6,312 nucleotides of DNA from CAZNFR01 sp964572225 (GTDB lineage: Bacteria; Bacteroidota; Bacteroidia; Bacteroidales; GCA-2748055): the NCBI GenBank assembly GCA_964572225.1, contig CAZNFR010000141.1, positions 1 to 6,312 of the forward strand, read 5' to 3'. Each line of letters starts with the position of its first letter. Position 1 is the stretch's first letter. The notes under the pieces were generated by a model. The model ran no database searches. It saw nothing but the letters and a program-made list of their open reading frames with translations, and was not told the DNA's origin. A program made the position numbers and the translations under genes. Shown here piece after piece: positions 1 to 6,312 of this stretch.

Positions 1-1033
1 GCCCCCCGTAGGCATCAATGATCCTCCACCCCAGGGCATAGTATTTTTCCCTTACCTCATCCCAGTTGCGCAGGTAACGCCAGTTGAGGGGCGAAACGAC
101 CCTGGGCTCAAGTAGATTGGAAATCACATTATCATTCAGGTTTTCAGAGTGACCGAGCATGGCGATCATAAACGACGAGAGGTCATAAATACTGGCATTT
201 ACCCCGGCTGCTGGCAGGGTTATATAATAGCCCTCCCGGTTCAGGAGGTCCTGGTAAAGTCTTCCAGAACTGCTATGAGGATAAGCTTTATTCTTGTTCT
301 CCATATAGGCCTGCAAACCTACCGATGCATCGGGCATATGAAGAGGATCAAATACCTTTTCCTTCATCAGGTCTCCGAAAGACTTTCCTGTTATCTTTTG
401 AGCCAGAGTATCGTACAGACTGAAGACCACGTTCTGGTAACCATATAATTGTCCGGGACCTGCACTGATATTTACCCGGAACAGGGAATCCATAATAATG
501 TTCATCTTTACTCCGGCCTCTACCAGGTTATCATAGGCATGAGGAACCAGACCTGAAGTATGACTTAACAGATGTTCGGCATTTAAAGCAATAGTATTGA
601 GGGAATCTCTAAGCCGGAAGCTTTTGAGATAGGTCGACAGACGGGTCTCCAACGGCAGGATTCCTTCTGTGTCAAGAATCCCGGCCAGCGTACCTGTCAT
701 AGTCTTGGATACGGAAGCAAGTCTGAAGATCGTGTGTTTGGTCACAGGCATCGTGCTTCCATCCAGTCTTTCTCCAAAGCACATCATCATTTTTACCTCA
801 CCCTTGCACACCACGGCAAGCGCTCCCCCGGTAATATCTGCGCTGTCGATCAGGGAGGTGACCGAATCCCGGTAAGACATGAGCAAGGAATCCATCGCAG
901 TCATTTTCGGTACGGAGGGGGGTGAAGCAGGTTCACTGCGGGAATCTTCCGTCCCACCACGGTTGAAAAGTATAACCGCGGTTAATCCGCCAATAATTAT
1001 CATACCCGTCAACAGGTATCCCCTTATCTTCAT
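1..1033 (-). CDS. Exported serine hydrolase, beta-lactamase/PBP-like (class C fold), partial at C-terminus
   Basis: Reading leftward from the ATG at 1033-1031 gives 344 intact codons that run off the window edge. An in-frame TGA lies six codons upstream, and this is the first ATG after it. Residues 1-24 are a short basic start (MKIRG) plus a hydrophobic stretch (about 6-23), followed by a Ser/Pro/Glu-rich linker. This indicates export as a membrane-anchored or secreted periplasmic protein; no lipobox cysteine is visible. The catalytic domain shows the SxxK motif SVSK (S107 nucleophile, K110), the LLSHTSGL segment typical of the family, and YQN (Y199-N201, the YxN motif) within PGQLYGYQN. The sequence ends just after YALGWRIIDAYGG, where the third box (KTG or HxG equivalent) would be expected next. 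The family covers class C beta-lactamases, D-Ala-D-Ala carboxypeptidases, esterases and peptidases, and the exact substrate cannot be told here. No clear Shine-Dalgarno sequence precedes the start. Confidence 0.93.
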   Translation of the reverse strand, partial: MKIRGYLLTGMIIIGGLTAVILFNRGGTEDSRSEPASPPSVPKMTAMDSLLMSYRDSVTSLIDSADITGGALAVVCKGEVKMMMCFGERLDGSTMPVTKHTIFRLASVSKTMTGTLAGILDTEGILPLETRLSTYLKSFRLRDSLNTIALNAEHLLSHTSGLVPHAYDNLVEAGVKMNIIMDSLFRVNISAGPGQLYGYQNVVFSLYDTLAQKITGKSFGDLMKEKVFDPLHMPDASVGLQAYMENKNKAYPHSSSGRLYQDLLNREGYYITLPAAGVNASIYDLSSFMIAMLGHSENLNDNVISNLLEPRVVSPLNWRYLRNWDEVREKYYALGWRIIDAYGG

Positions 1034-1149
1034 TCTTGTCCGGATAATTCAGTTTTTTTTACAGCCGGTAAAAGTAATAAAATTTCCGGGCATCATATCC
1101 CTATATTCAACCTGAGACTCCTTATCCTGTTTTTTATGAATTAAATTTT

Positions 1150-1157
1150 TAAATTTG
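1150..1157 (+). promoter_or_regulatory. Candidate Bacteroidota -7 box (TAAATTTG)
   Basis: TAAATTTG matches the Bacteroidota -7 consensus TAnnTTTG at every defined position. The corresponding -33 position (around 1126-1129) reads CCTG, only a partial match to TTTG, with a 20-base gap. If used, transcription would start near 1163 and leave a leader of about 155 bases before the propeller gene. The match may be chance in A/T-rich DNA. Confidence 0.35.
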
Positions 1158-1217
1158 ATCCTTCCGGATTGGAAAACATGGCTAAAAACTCATGTACTTC
1201 ATAGACAAACAGATATC

Positions 1218-1246
1218 TTGAATGAAGTCAAACAGGAATAAATATG
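1218..1246 (+). promoter_or_regulatory. Candidate Bacteroidota promoter (TTG-N18-TAAATATG)
   Basis: TTG at 1218-1220 is followed after 18 bases by TAAATATG at 1239-1246. The second box differs from the Bacteroidota -7 consensus TAnnTTTG by one base, and the spacing suits the family pattern. Transcription would start near 1252, giving a leader of about 65 bases for the propeller gene. It competes with the better -7 box but poorer -33 box about 90 bases upstream, and both could be active. Confidence 0.35.
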
Positions 1247-1317
1247 CCAAACCAATACAGAATTTCAGCCATACCCTGTCCTTCGGGGTTCAACATACCA
1301 CTTAAATCAAATTTATT

Positions 1318-1389
1318 ATGATGAAAAGAATTCTTAGCTTTCTGTTCATGTCGGGGATTATCGCTTTAACAGTTTCGGATGTTTATTCA
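1318..1389 (+). other. Signal peptide of the propeller protein
   Basis: The encoded residues 1-24 comprise a basic n-region (MMKR), a hydrophobic core (about 5-19) and a polar c-region ending in V22-Y23-S24 before Q25. Small or neutral residues at -3 and -1 fit signal peptidase I; no cysteine is present for lipidation. Release to the periplasm or further export is inferred. Confidence 0.8.
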
Positions 1390-4300
1390 CAGAGAAAAAA
1401 GAGCGACTCTGAAACTGATCCCGGAAAATCACTCTTTACAGAATCCACCTTTTCAGGATTTCAGTTACGTTCAATCGGACCCGCCTTTATGTCGGGGCGG
1501 ATTGCTGATATTGCCATCCATCCGGAGGATGATAATGTCTGGTACATAGCCGTGGGATCAGGAGGCATCTGGAAAACCTCGAATGCAGGCGTAACCTGGG
1601 ATCCGGTTTTCGACGGACAGGGTTCCTATTCTGTTGGATGTGTGGCGATCGACCCCTCAAATCCCCACAGGGTTTGGGTTGGCAGCGGTGAGGATGTTGG
1701 AGGAAGGCATGCAGGGTATGGAGACGGAATTTATCTGAGTGAGGATGGGGGCAAGACCTGGAAAAACATGGGGCTCAAAAAATCGGAGCGAATCTCAAGG
1801 ATACTCATCCACCCTGAAAACTCAGACGTTATCTGGGTTACAGCCCAGGGGCCGTTGTGGACTCCCGGGGGTGAGCGCGGATTGTACAAATCGACCGATG
1901 GAGGAATTACATGGAATAAAAAACTGGGAGACGAGGAATATACCGGAGCTACCGACCTGGTAATGGACCCCAGGAATCCTGACATTCTTTATGCCGCAAC
2001 ATGGCAGCGACACCGGACCATAGCAGCCTATATGGGAGGAGGACCGGAAACAGCCCTGTATAAGTCCACCGACGGAGGTGAAAGCTGGGAGAAAATGGAA
2101 AAAGGACTTCCAAAAGGGAATATGGGTAAGATTGGATTGGCCATTTCACCCATCAATCCGGATGTGGTTTATGCGGCTATTGAACTTGACCGGCGAACGG
2201 GGGGTATCTACCGCACGGAAGACCGGGGTGCATCCTGGAAAAAAATGTCGGATGCCGTTGCCGGGGGTACCGGACCTCACTATTACCAGGAGCTCTATGC
2301 CTCACCTCACTCCTTCGACCGGATCTACCTGTGTGATGTGACCATTCAGGTGTCTGACGATGGAGGAAAAACAATGAGAAGACTCAATGAAAGGTACAAG
2401 CATGGGGATAACCATGCCATTGCATTCCGGAAGGATGATCCTGACTATCTGCTTATTGGTACGGACGGAGGCATTTACGAAAGTTTCGATCTTGCCGAAA
2501 ACTGGAGATATATTGCAAATCTTCCGGTTACTCAATTTTACAAGCTGGCCCTGGATGATACTGAGCCATTTTACAATATTTATGGGGGAACCCAGGATAA
2601 CAACACCCAGATGGGTCCTTCCCGAACCGATAATGTTTCCGGAATACGGAACAGTGACTGGCAGGTGGTGCTTGGGGGAGATGGTCACCAGCCGGCAACC
2701 GAACCCGGCAATCCGAATATTGCCTATGCACAATCGCAGGAGGGTTACCTCAACAGACTGGACCGGAAAACAGGGGAATCTGTATTTATTCAGCCTCAGC
2801 CCGGAAAGGGTGAACCCGCCGAAAGATTCAACTGGGACTCGCCCATTCTGGTTAGTCCCCATGATCCAGCCACCCTGTTTTTCGCTTCACAGAGGGTATG
2901 GAAATCAGAAAACCGTGGAGATTCATGGACACCCATTTCGGGTGACCTTACCCGTAACCAGGAAAGAATCACCCTGGAGATAATGGGCAAACAACAAAGC
3001 TGGGATTCTCCCTGGGATCTCTACGCCATGAGTAACTACAACTCCATAACCTCCCTGGCTCAGTCCCCATTGAATGAGGATTTGATTTATGCGGGTACCG
3101 ACGACGGACTGCTCCAGGTAACGGACGACGGGGGAGCGAACTGGAGGAAGGTAGAAGTGGGTTCCATGCCGGGAGTGCCCCAAACAGCCTTTATCAACGA
3201 TGTGAAGGCCGACCTTTTTGATGAAAATACGGTTTATGTGGTTATGGACAATCATAAGTACGGGGATTTTGAACCTTATCTGGTAAAAAGCCCGGACAGG
3301 GGCAGGACCTGGACATCCATGGTTTCAAATCTTCCGGAAAGAACTCTGCTCTGGAGAATAGTTCAAGATCATGTGAACAGGAAGCTGTTTTTTCTGGGTA
3401 CCGAATTTGGGATTTATTTCACGGTTGATGCGGGTACCCATTGGGTGAAGATTACCGGAAATGCACCTACAATCTCCTTCCGTGACCTGGCGATCCATAA
3501 GAGGGAGAACGATCTTGTAGGAGCCACTTTTGGGAGAGGATTCTATGTTCTTGACGATATTGCCCCTTTAAGGGAGGTTTCGGCTGAAAAACTGGAGGAA
3601 GAAGCAAGTCTGTTCCCTGTAAAGGATGCCTGGTGGTATATGCCCAGGACCCCACTGGGCAGGTCAGCAAAAGGCTCTCAGGGTGAAGGACTTTTTGTGG
3701 CTGAAAATCCGCCTTTCGGAGCGGTTTTCACCCTTTACCTCAAAGAGGATATCCCTACCCTTAAAGAAGAAAGACAGGAAAGAGAAAAAGAGCTTCAAAA
3801 GCAGAAGGCTGACATTCCCTTCCCTGGCTGGGAGGCGCTCGACAAAGAAAAGATTCAGAAAGATCCCGTCCTTTGGCTCACCGTTAAGGATATGGAAGGA
3901 AACGTGGTAAGAAAGCTGGAAGCACCGGTAAAAAAAGGGTTTCAGCGAATTGCCTGGGATCTCCAGTATTCCCCCTCTCAACCCATAACCGAGAATAATG
4001 CCGAAAGGGAGGGCCGGGGCATTCTTGCCATACCGGGAACCTACTCGGTAAGCCTTGCAAAAGAGGCAGATGGAGAGCTTACTCCCCTTGACGGGCCTGT
4101 GGAATTTGAAGTGAAAGCCATGACCTCGGGCAGTCTGGAGGGAGCCGGTTATGATGAAATTCTTGCCTTTTTGAAAGAGCTGGATGAATTCCGGAAACAA
4201 TACAGCATTTTGAGTATCAACCTGAATGAAAGTATCAAAAAGGCTGATCTTATGGAGTTATCCCTGGAAAGGGCATCACGGGAACCCGGCTCACTGCATG

Positions 4301-4605
4301 GCGAAATCCATCAGCTCAAAATGGATCTTCTGGAATTGAGAGCACGGATATCGGGAAGTTCAGCCAGGAACGAAATAGGAGAGAAGAATCCGCCTACCAT
4401 CAGTCAGCGATTCAGTACTGCCTACCGAGGTGTTATGGGCTCCACCTATGGACCTACTCCCCTCCACCGGGAGAGTCTGGAACTGGCCAGGGAGGAGTAT
4501 CAGGAGCTGAATTCCATGCTGGAGGAAATTATAAGTACCCGCATTCCAGAACTGCTCGAAAAACTGGAGGAAGCCGGGGGACCGGAGGTGAAGTTGGGGA
4601 TTTAG
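1318..4605 (+). CDS. Large exported VPS10/BNR-type beta-propeller protein
   Basis: The 1095-residue product starts at 1318 (an in-frame TAA at 1303-1305 lies upstream); the adjacent ATG at 1321 is an equally good start. Residues 1-24 form a signal peptide, with likely cleavage after VYS before Q25. Residues about 46-750 carry some eleven Asp-box (BNR) motifs of the S/T-x-D-x-G-x-T/S-W type, so the fold is one or more beta-propellers, as in bacterial proteins labelled VPS10/sortilin-like or WD40/YVTN/BNR-like. A stretch without Asp boxes (397-528) holds YGGTQDNNTQMGP and LGGDGHQ, which resemble conserved motifs of this family. Residues about 851-935 (LWLTVKDMEGNVVRKLEAPVKKGF region) look like a FlgD/Ig-type beta domain, and 941-1095 are mostly charged helices. 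No C-terminal type IX sorting domain is evident. The eukaryotic sorting-receptor role should not be transferred; an extracytoplasmic binding or hydrolytic role is possible, but the function is unknown. Confidence 0.93.
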   Translation: MMKRILSFLFMSGIIALTVSDVYSQRKKSDSETDPGKSLFTESTFSGFQLRSIGPAFMSGRIADIAIHPEDDNVWYIAVGSGGIWKTSNAGVTWDPVFDGQGSYSVGCVAIDPSNPHRVWVGSGEDVGGRHAGYGDGIYLSEDGGKTWKNMGLKKSERISRILIHPENSDVIWVTAQGPLWTPGGERGLYKSTDGGITWNKKLGDEEYTGATDLVMDPRNPDILYAATWQRHRTIAAYMGGGPETALYKSTDGGESWEKMEKGLPKGNMGKIGLAISPINPDVVYAAIELDRRTGGIYRTEDRGASWKKMSDAVAGGTGPHYYQELYASPHSFDRIYLCDVTIQVSDDGGKTMRRLNERYKHGDNHAIAFRKDDPDYLLIGTDGGIYESFDLAENWRYIANLPVTQFYKLALDDTEPFYNIYGGTQDNNTQMGPSRTDNVSGIRNSDWQVVLGGDGHQPATEPGNPNIAYAQSQEGYLNRLDRKTGESVFIQPQPGKGEPAERFNWDSPILVSPHDPATLFFASQRVWKSENRGDSWTPISGDLTRNQERITLEIMGKQQSWDSPWDLYAMSNYNSITSLAQSPLNEDLIYAGTDDGLLQVTDDGGANWRKVEVGSMPGVPQTAFINDVKADLFDENTVYVVMDNHKYGDFEPYLVKSPDRGRTWTSMVSNLPERTLLWRIVQDHVNRKLFFLGTEFGIYFTVDAGTHWVKITGNAPTISFRDLAIHKRENDLVGATFGRGFYVLDDIAPLREVSAEKLEEEASLFPVKDAWWYMPRTPLGRSAKGSQGEGLFVAENPPFGAVFTLYLKEDIPTLKEERQEREKELQKQKADIPFPGWEALDKEKIQKDPVLWLTVKDMEGNVVRKLEAPVKKGFQRIAWDLQYSPSQPITENNAEREGRGILAIPGTYSVSLAKEADGELTPLDGPVEFEVKAMTSGSLEGAGYDEILAFLKELDEFRKQYSILSINLNESIKKADLMELSLERASREPGSLHGEIHQLKMDLLELRARISGSSARNEIGEKNPPTISQRFSTAYRGVMGSTYGPTPLHRESLELAREEYQELNSMLEEIISTRIPELLEKLEEAGGPEVKLGI
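1573..3444 (+). repeat. Eleven Asp-box (BNR) repeats within the propeller protein
   Basis: Protein-level repeats lie at residues 86-94 (KTSNAGVTW), 140-148 (LSEDGGKTW), 191-199 (KSTDGGITW), 249-257 (KSTDGGESW), 299-307 (RTEDRGASW), 345-353 (VSDDGGKTM), 388-396 (ESFDLAENW), 529-537 (KSENRGDSW), 601-609 (VTDDGGANW), 657-665 (KSPDRGRTW) and 701-709 (FTVDAGTHW). Asp boxes sit in turns between outer strands of propeller blades and are structural. The sixth has lost the terminal Trp, and the seventh lacks the Gly. The spacing of roughly 45-60 residues for the first seven and the 130-residue gap before the eighth suggest two propellers, or one propeller with a large insertion. Confidence 0.88.
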
Positions 4606-5393
4606 GGAAGGAATTCCTTCCAGAGATCCCGGAAGCGATCGGGCCTGGGAACGAAATTGAATCGTTCGGTATCTGACTCAAACTGCCTGTAGACAGGAAC
4701 TCCTTTTTCTATGCCAAATTCCGTGTATAGTTCCGGTGTTTTTTCGAGGAGGTCTGCATACTGGTAGTTTGGGTTTTTTTGCCAGCGAATTTTATTATCA
4801 TCGCCCAGAAGTGGATAGAAAGCCAATCCTTTCCTTTGTCTTACGCCGGAATACTCGAATCCGAAATCCCGATCACACCATGCACCAAAGGTAAGGGGTG
4901 AATCCGGATTTGCACTTATGGTGGCATGAGCCCAGAATGGGGGAACGATAATCACGTCCCCGGGTTTACCATATACAGCGAAGCATCGACCCGGGTTATC
5001 TTCAGCCTTCTCCTGCATATAAATGATGGCTTCACCCGACCAGATCTCATAAACTTCGGGGGTAGACCACCCCCCGGCATGGACCGATTCTTTATGAATA
5101 TGTCCCTGACTCCGGATGGGTTCTCTTCCCAATCTGCCGTTTGCATAGGTCACCACCCCATACAAAAGATGCATTTCATTTAGAATTTCCCGGTGGATCT
5201 CCTTGCCTACATCCATAACAATGGCATACACCTCCCCAGGTCCTTCACAATCGGGGTCCAGAAGACTCGGGCGAATGGCATCAAGGGTTCTGATCTCCGG
5301 ACCGGGTCCGAATACACCCGGACCGTACTCAAATCCCATGGGATTGGTTTTTGGATAAATCGCAAAGCCGGGATCAAACGAAAAATTCATCAT
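4602..5393 (-). CDS. Cupin-type glucose-6-phosphate isomerase family protein
   Basis: The 263-residue product matches the cupin phosphoglucose isomerases known first from Archaea, which interconvert glucose-6-phosphate and fructose-6-phosphate in the cytoplasm with a bound metal. The expected metal site is visible: GHIH (H98, H100), PEVY (E113) and the second cupin motif PGDVIIVPPFWAHATIS (H156). At 263 residues it is longer than the archaeal enzyme (about 190), with extra sequence at both ends, and 12 residues separate H100 from E113 where the Pyrococcus enzyme has six, so the substrate could differ. Two starts are possible: ATG at 5393 or the next ATG at 5390. An AGGA at 5400-5397 lies 3 bases before the first and 6 before the second, which favours the second. 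The gene follows the mannose-6-phosphate isomerase gene after 12 bp, probably in one transcript. Its TAA overlaps the opposing gene's TAG. Confidence 0.88.
   Translation of the reverse strand: MMNFSFDPGFAIYPKTNPMGFEYGPGVFGPGPEIRTLDAIRPSLLDPDCEGPGEVYAIVMDVGKEIHREILNEMHLLYGVVTYANGRLGREPIRSQGHIHKESVHAGGWSTPEVYEIWSGEAIIYMQEKAEDNPGRCFAVYGKPGDVIIVPPFWAHATISANPDSPLTFGAWCDRDFGFEYSGVRQRKGLAFYPLLGDDNKIRWQKNPNYQYADLLEKTPELYTEFGIEKGVPVYRQFESDTERFNFVPRPDRFRDLWKEFLP
4606..4621. repeat. 16-bp perfect palindrome at the convergent gene ends
   Basis: GGAAGGAATTCCTTCC is its own reverse complement. It begins directly after the TAG of the propeller gene and also forms the last codons of the cupin isomerase gene on the other strand. 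As RNA from either strand it could form a 6-bp GGAAGG/CCTTCC stem with an AATT loop. Neither side is followed by a clear T-tract, so a classic intrinsic terminator is not supported, but its place between converging genes makes a role in ending transcription conceivable. The palindrome is certain; the role is a guess. Confidence 0.85.
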
Positions 5394-5405
5394 ACATCCT
5401 ATAAA
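5394..5405 (-). promoter_or_regulatory. Ribosome binding site for the cupin isomerase gene
   Basis: The 12-base gap after the mannose-6-phosphate isomerase stop reads TTTATAGGATGT on the minus strand. AGGA (5400-5397) is a weak Shine-Dalgarno core. Its distance to the paired ATGATG favours the second ATG (6 bases) over the first (3 bases). The gap leaves no room for a separate promoter, which supports co-transcription. Confidence 0.55.
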
Positions 5406-6312
5406 TTATGAACGAACAAAAGCTTTTATGGTACCGAAGCGCTTATTCCCGGCTTGTTTCCCGGGTTTTACAAAGTATTGATTCACCCTTGCAGGTATAA
5501 TGGCCACTTCGGCATAATGCAGGGGAAAAGGATCAAACTGATTTTCAGGAGAGAGGATCATCACTTCCTCTCCTTCGATCAGGCAGATTACTTCCACCCC
5601 ATGCTCATTAAGGTGGTGAACCGGGCCTGTGAACCAGTGTCTTCGGGTTTCAATGAACTCCCTTTCGTGGAGACCCGTGCTTTCCTCTACCCAGTGCTCC
5701 CCTTCTGTAATCACTTTTACCCTGTTCACAAGATTTTGGCGGGTCCAATCGGTACGTCTGTCCCACTGAATCACATTTTTTCCATGTTCCAGGTTAATCG
5801 GTCGTGGCTTGCCATCCATTCCCAGTCTTCCCCAGTCCCAAAGTTTAAAAGTGAAAATATAGGGAGTGGCACTTATTTCCAGCACCATGGAGTTTTTACC
5901 GGAACAGTGGATCGTTCCACCCGGAATCAGCACATGATCATGCTTCTTAACAGGCCATGTTTGAACATATTTCCCGGCCTGAAATTCCTTACCTTCCTGC
6001 TGTGCCAGCCTCAGGTCTTCCAGGCAGTCTTCCGGAATGGTGTCTTCTCTGAGGCCCAGGTAGACAATGGCATCTTCGGCAGCATCCATAATGTAGTAAC
6101 TTTCATCCTGAGTATAATGCATCCCGAATTTTTCCTGGATGTACTCGGTCAAGGGGTGTACCTGCAGACTCAGGTTTCCGCCATCCATGGTATCCAGAAA
6201 ATCAAAGCGTATGGGAAACTCATCTCCAAACCTCGCATGTACCGGATCACCGAGGAGTCCGGAGGGATGCCGGAATACCAGATTGATGGACGGCAGTTCG
6301 ATCATCTCACCA
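5406..6312 (-). CDS. manA: Class I mannose-6-phosphate isomerase, partial at N-terminus
   Basis: The frame encodes a zinc-dependent cupin isomerase that interconverts mannose-6-phosphate and fructose-6-phosphate in the cytoplasm. Counting from the ATG at 6305 (299 residues), the metal ligands of the family are present: NLSLQVHP (Q48, H50), DESYYIMDA (E68) and PGGTIHCSG (H133). The LWDWGR segment carries R160, where the family has its catalytic arginine. A second, C-terminal cupin-like half with VEVICLIEGEE and a PARVNQYFVKPG segment follows. The frame stays open upstream of that ATG to the window edge (GGT GAG before it). Compared with typical class I enzymes, the first 60 or so residues are missing before the region that reads MIELPSINLVF, so this ATG is probably internal and the gene begins outside the window. 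It is the upstream partner of the cupin isomerase gene. The symbol manA is by family; sugar specificity is not proven. Confidence 0.88.
   Translation of the reverse strand, partial: GEMIELPSINLVFRHPSGLLGDPVHARFGDEFPIRFDFLDTMDGGNLSLQVHPLTEYIQEKFGMHYTQDESYYIMDAAEDAIVYLGLREDTIPEDCLEDLRLAQQEGKEFQAGKYVQTWPVKKHDHVLIPGGTIHCSGKNSMVLEISATPYIFTFKLWDWGRLGMDGKPRPINLEHGKNVIQWDRRTDWTRQNLVNRVKVITEGEHWVEESTGLHEREFIETRRHWFTGPVHHLNEHGVEVICLIEGEEVMILSPENQFDPFPLHYAEVAIIPARVNQYFVKPGKQAGNKRFGTIKAFVRS

Larger units (their letters stand above)
1034..1317. other. Divergent intergenic region
   Basis: This 284-bp A/T-rich stretch separates two genes that point away from each other, so it must carry the starting signals of both. 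I find no convincing open reading frame, tRNA or terminator in it. Two candidate rightward promoters of Bacteroidota type are listed separately. For the leftward serine hydrolase gene the best -7-like match is TACTTTTA (about 1077-1070 on the minus strand), but no TTG box lies at a suitable distance, so I do not call it. Two AAATTT blocks separated by TT occur at 1143-1156. Confidence 0.8.

Noticed and set aside
149..1115. Several short plus-strand frames (68-99 codons)
   Set aside because: They lie opposite or at the edge of the serine hydrolase gene, whose SxxK, HTSG and YxN motifs make the minus strand the coding one.
1273..1289. Possible hairpin ACCC...GGGT upstream of the propeller gene
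   Set aside because: The stem is only four base pairs with a nine-base loop, too weak to call an attenuator or riboswitch.
2302..2862. A 186-codon open frame on the minus strand
   Set aside because: It lies wholly inside the propeller gene, its product has no recognisable motif, and the plus-strand frame there encodes clear Asp boxes and family motifs.
2387..2983. A 198-codon open frame on the plus strand in another phase
   Set aside because: It is a shifted reading of the propeller gene, with no domain or plausible start signal.
3664..4200. A 178-codon open frame on the minus strand
   Set aside because: It mirrors the propeller gene's tail; the Phe/Leu-rich product reflects the Lys/Glu-rich plus-strand coding.
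1318..4605. Naming the propeller protein a sialidase
   Set aside because: Asp boxes occur in many propellers, and I see no Phe/Tyr-Arg-Ile-Pro motif or arginine triad pattern of sialidases.

Overview
This window holds four protein-coding genes and one real intergenic region. It most likely comes from a member of the Bacteroidota. That placement is an inference from gene content (a large secreted Asp-box propeller protein, an exported serine hydrolase, a class I mannose-6-phosphate isomerase), from A/T-rich leaders with weak or no Shine-Dalgarno sequences, and from matches to the Bacteroidota promoter pattern (TTG and TAnnTTTG boxes) in the intergenic region. The standard stop codons fit all frames. 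No mobile element, CRISPR array, tRNA or rRNA was seen.

Layout. Positions 1-1033 (minus) carry the N-terminal 344 codons of a penicillin-binding-protein/class C beta-lactamase-like serine hydrolase, cut by the left edge. Positions 1034-1317 are a 284-bp divergent intergenic region with two candidate promoters for the rightward gene. Positions 1318-4605 (plus) encode a 1095-residue exported protein with about eleven Asp-box (BNR) repeats, of the bacterial VPS10/BNR-propeller type. Its stop overlaps, tail to tail, the stop of the next gene by four bases, followed at once by a 16-bp perfect palindrome. Positions 4602-5393 (minus) encode a cupin-type glucose-6-phosphate isomerase family protein. 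Positions 5406-6312 (minus) encode a class I mannose-6-phosphate isomerase whose N-terminus probably lies beyond the right edge.

How the genes relate. The two isomerase genes lie 12 bp apart on the same strand and look like one operon. By family, mannose-6-phosphate isomerase and glucose-6-phosphate isomerase both lead to fructose-6-phosphate, so the pair would join mannose and glucose phosphate pools in the cytoplasm, although the exact substrate of the cupin protein is open. The serine hydrolase and the propeller protein both appear to be exported and are transcribed divergently; a shared function is possible but not shown by the sequence. I see no clearly novel multi-gene system. The points most worth a second look are the convergent stop overlap with its palindrome, the enlarged metal-site loop of the cupin isomerase, and the non-propeller parts of the large exported protein.
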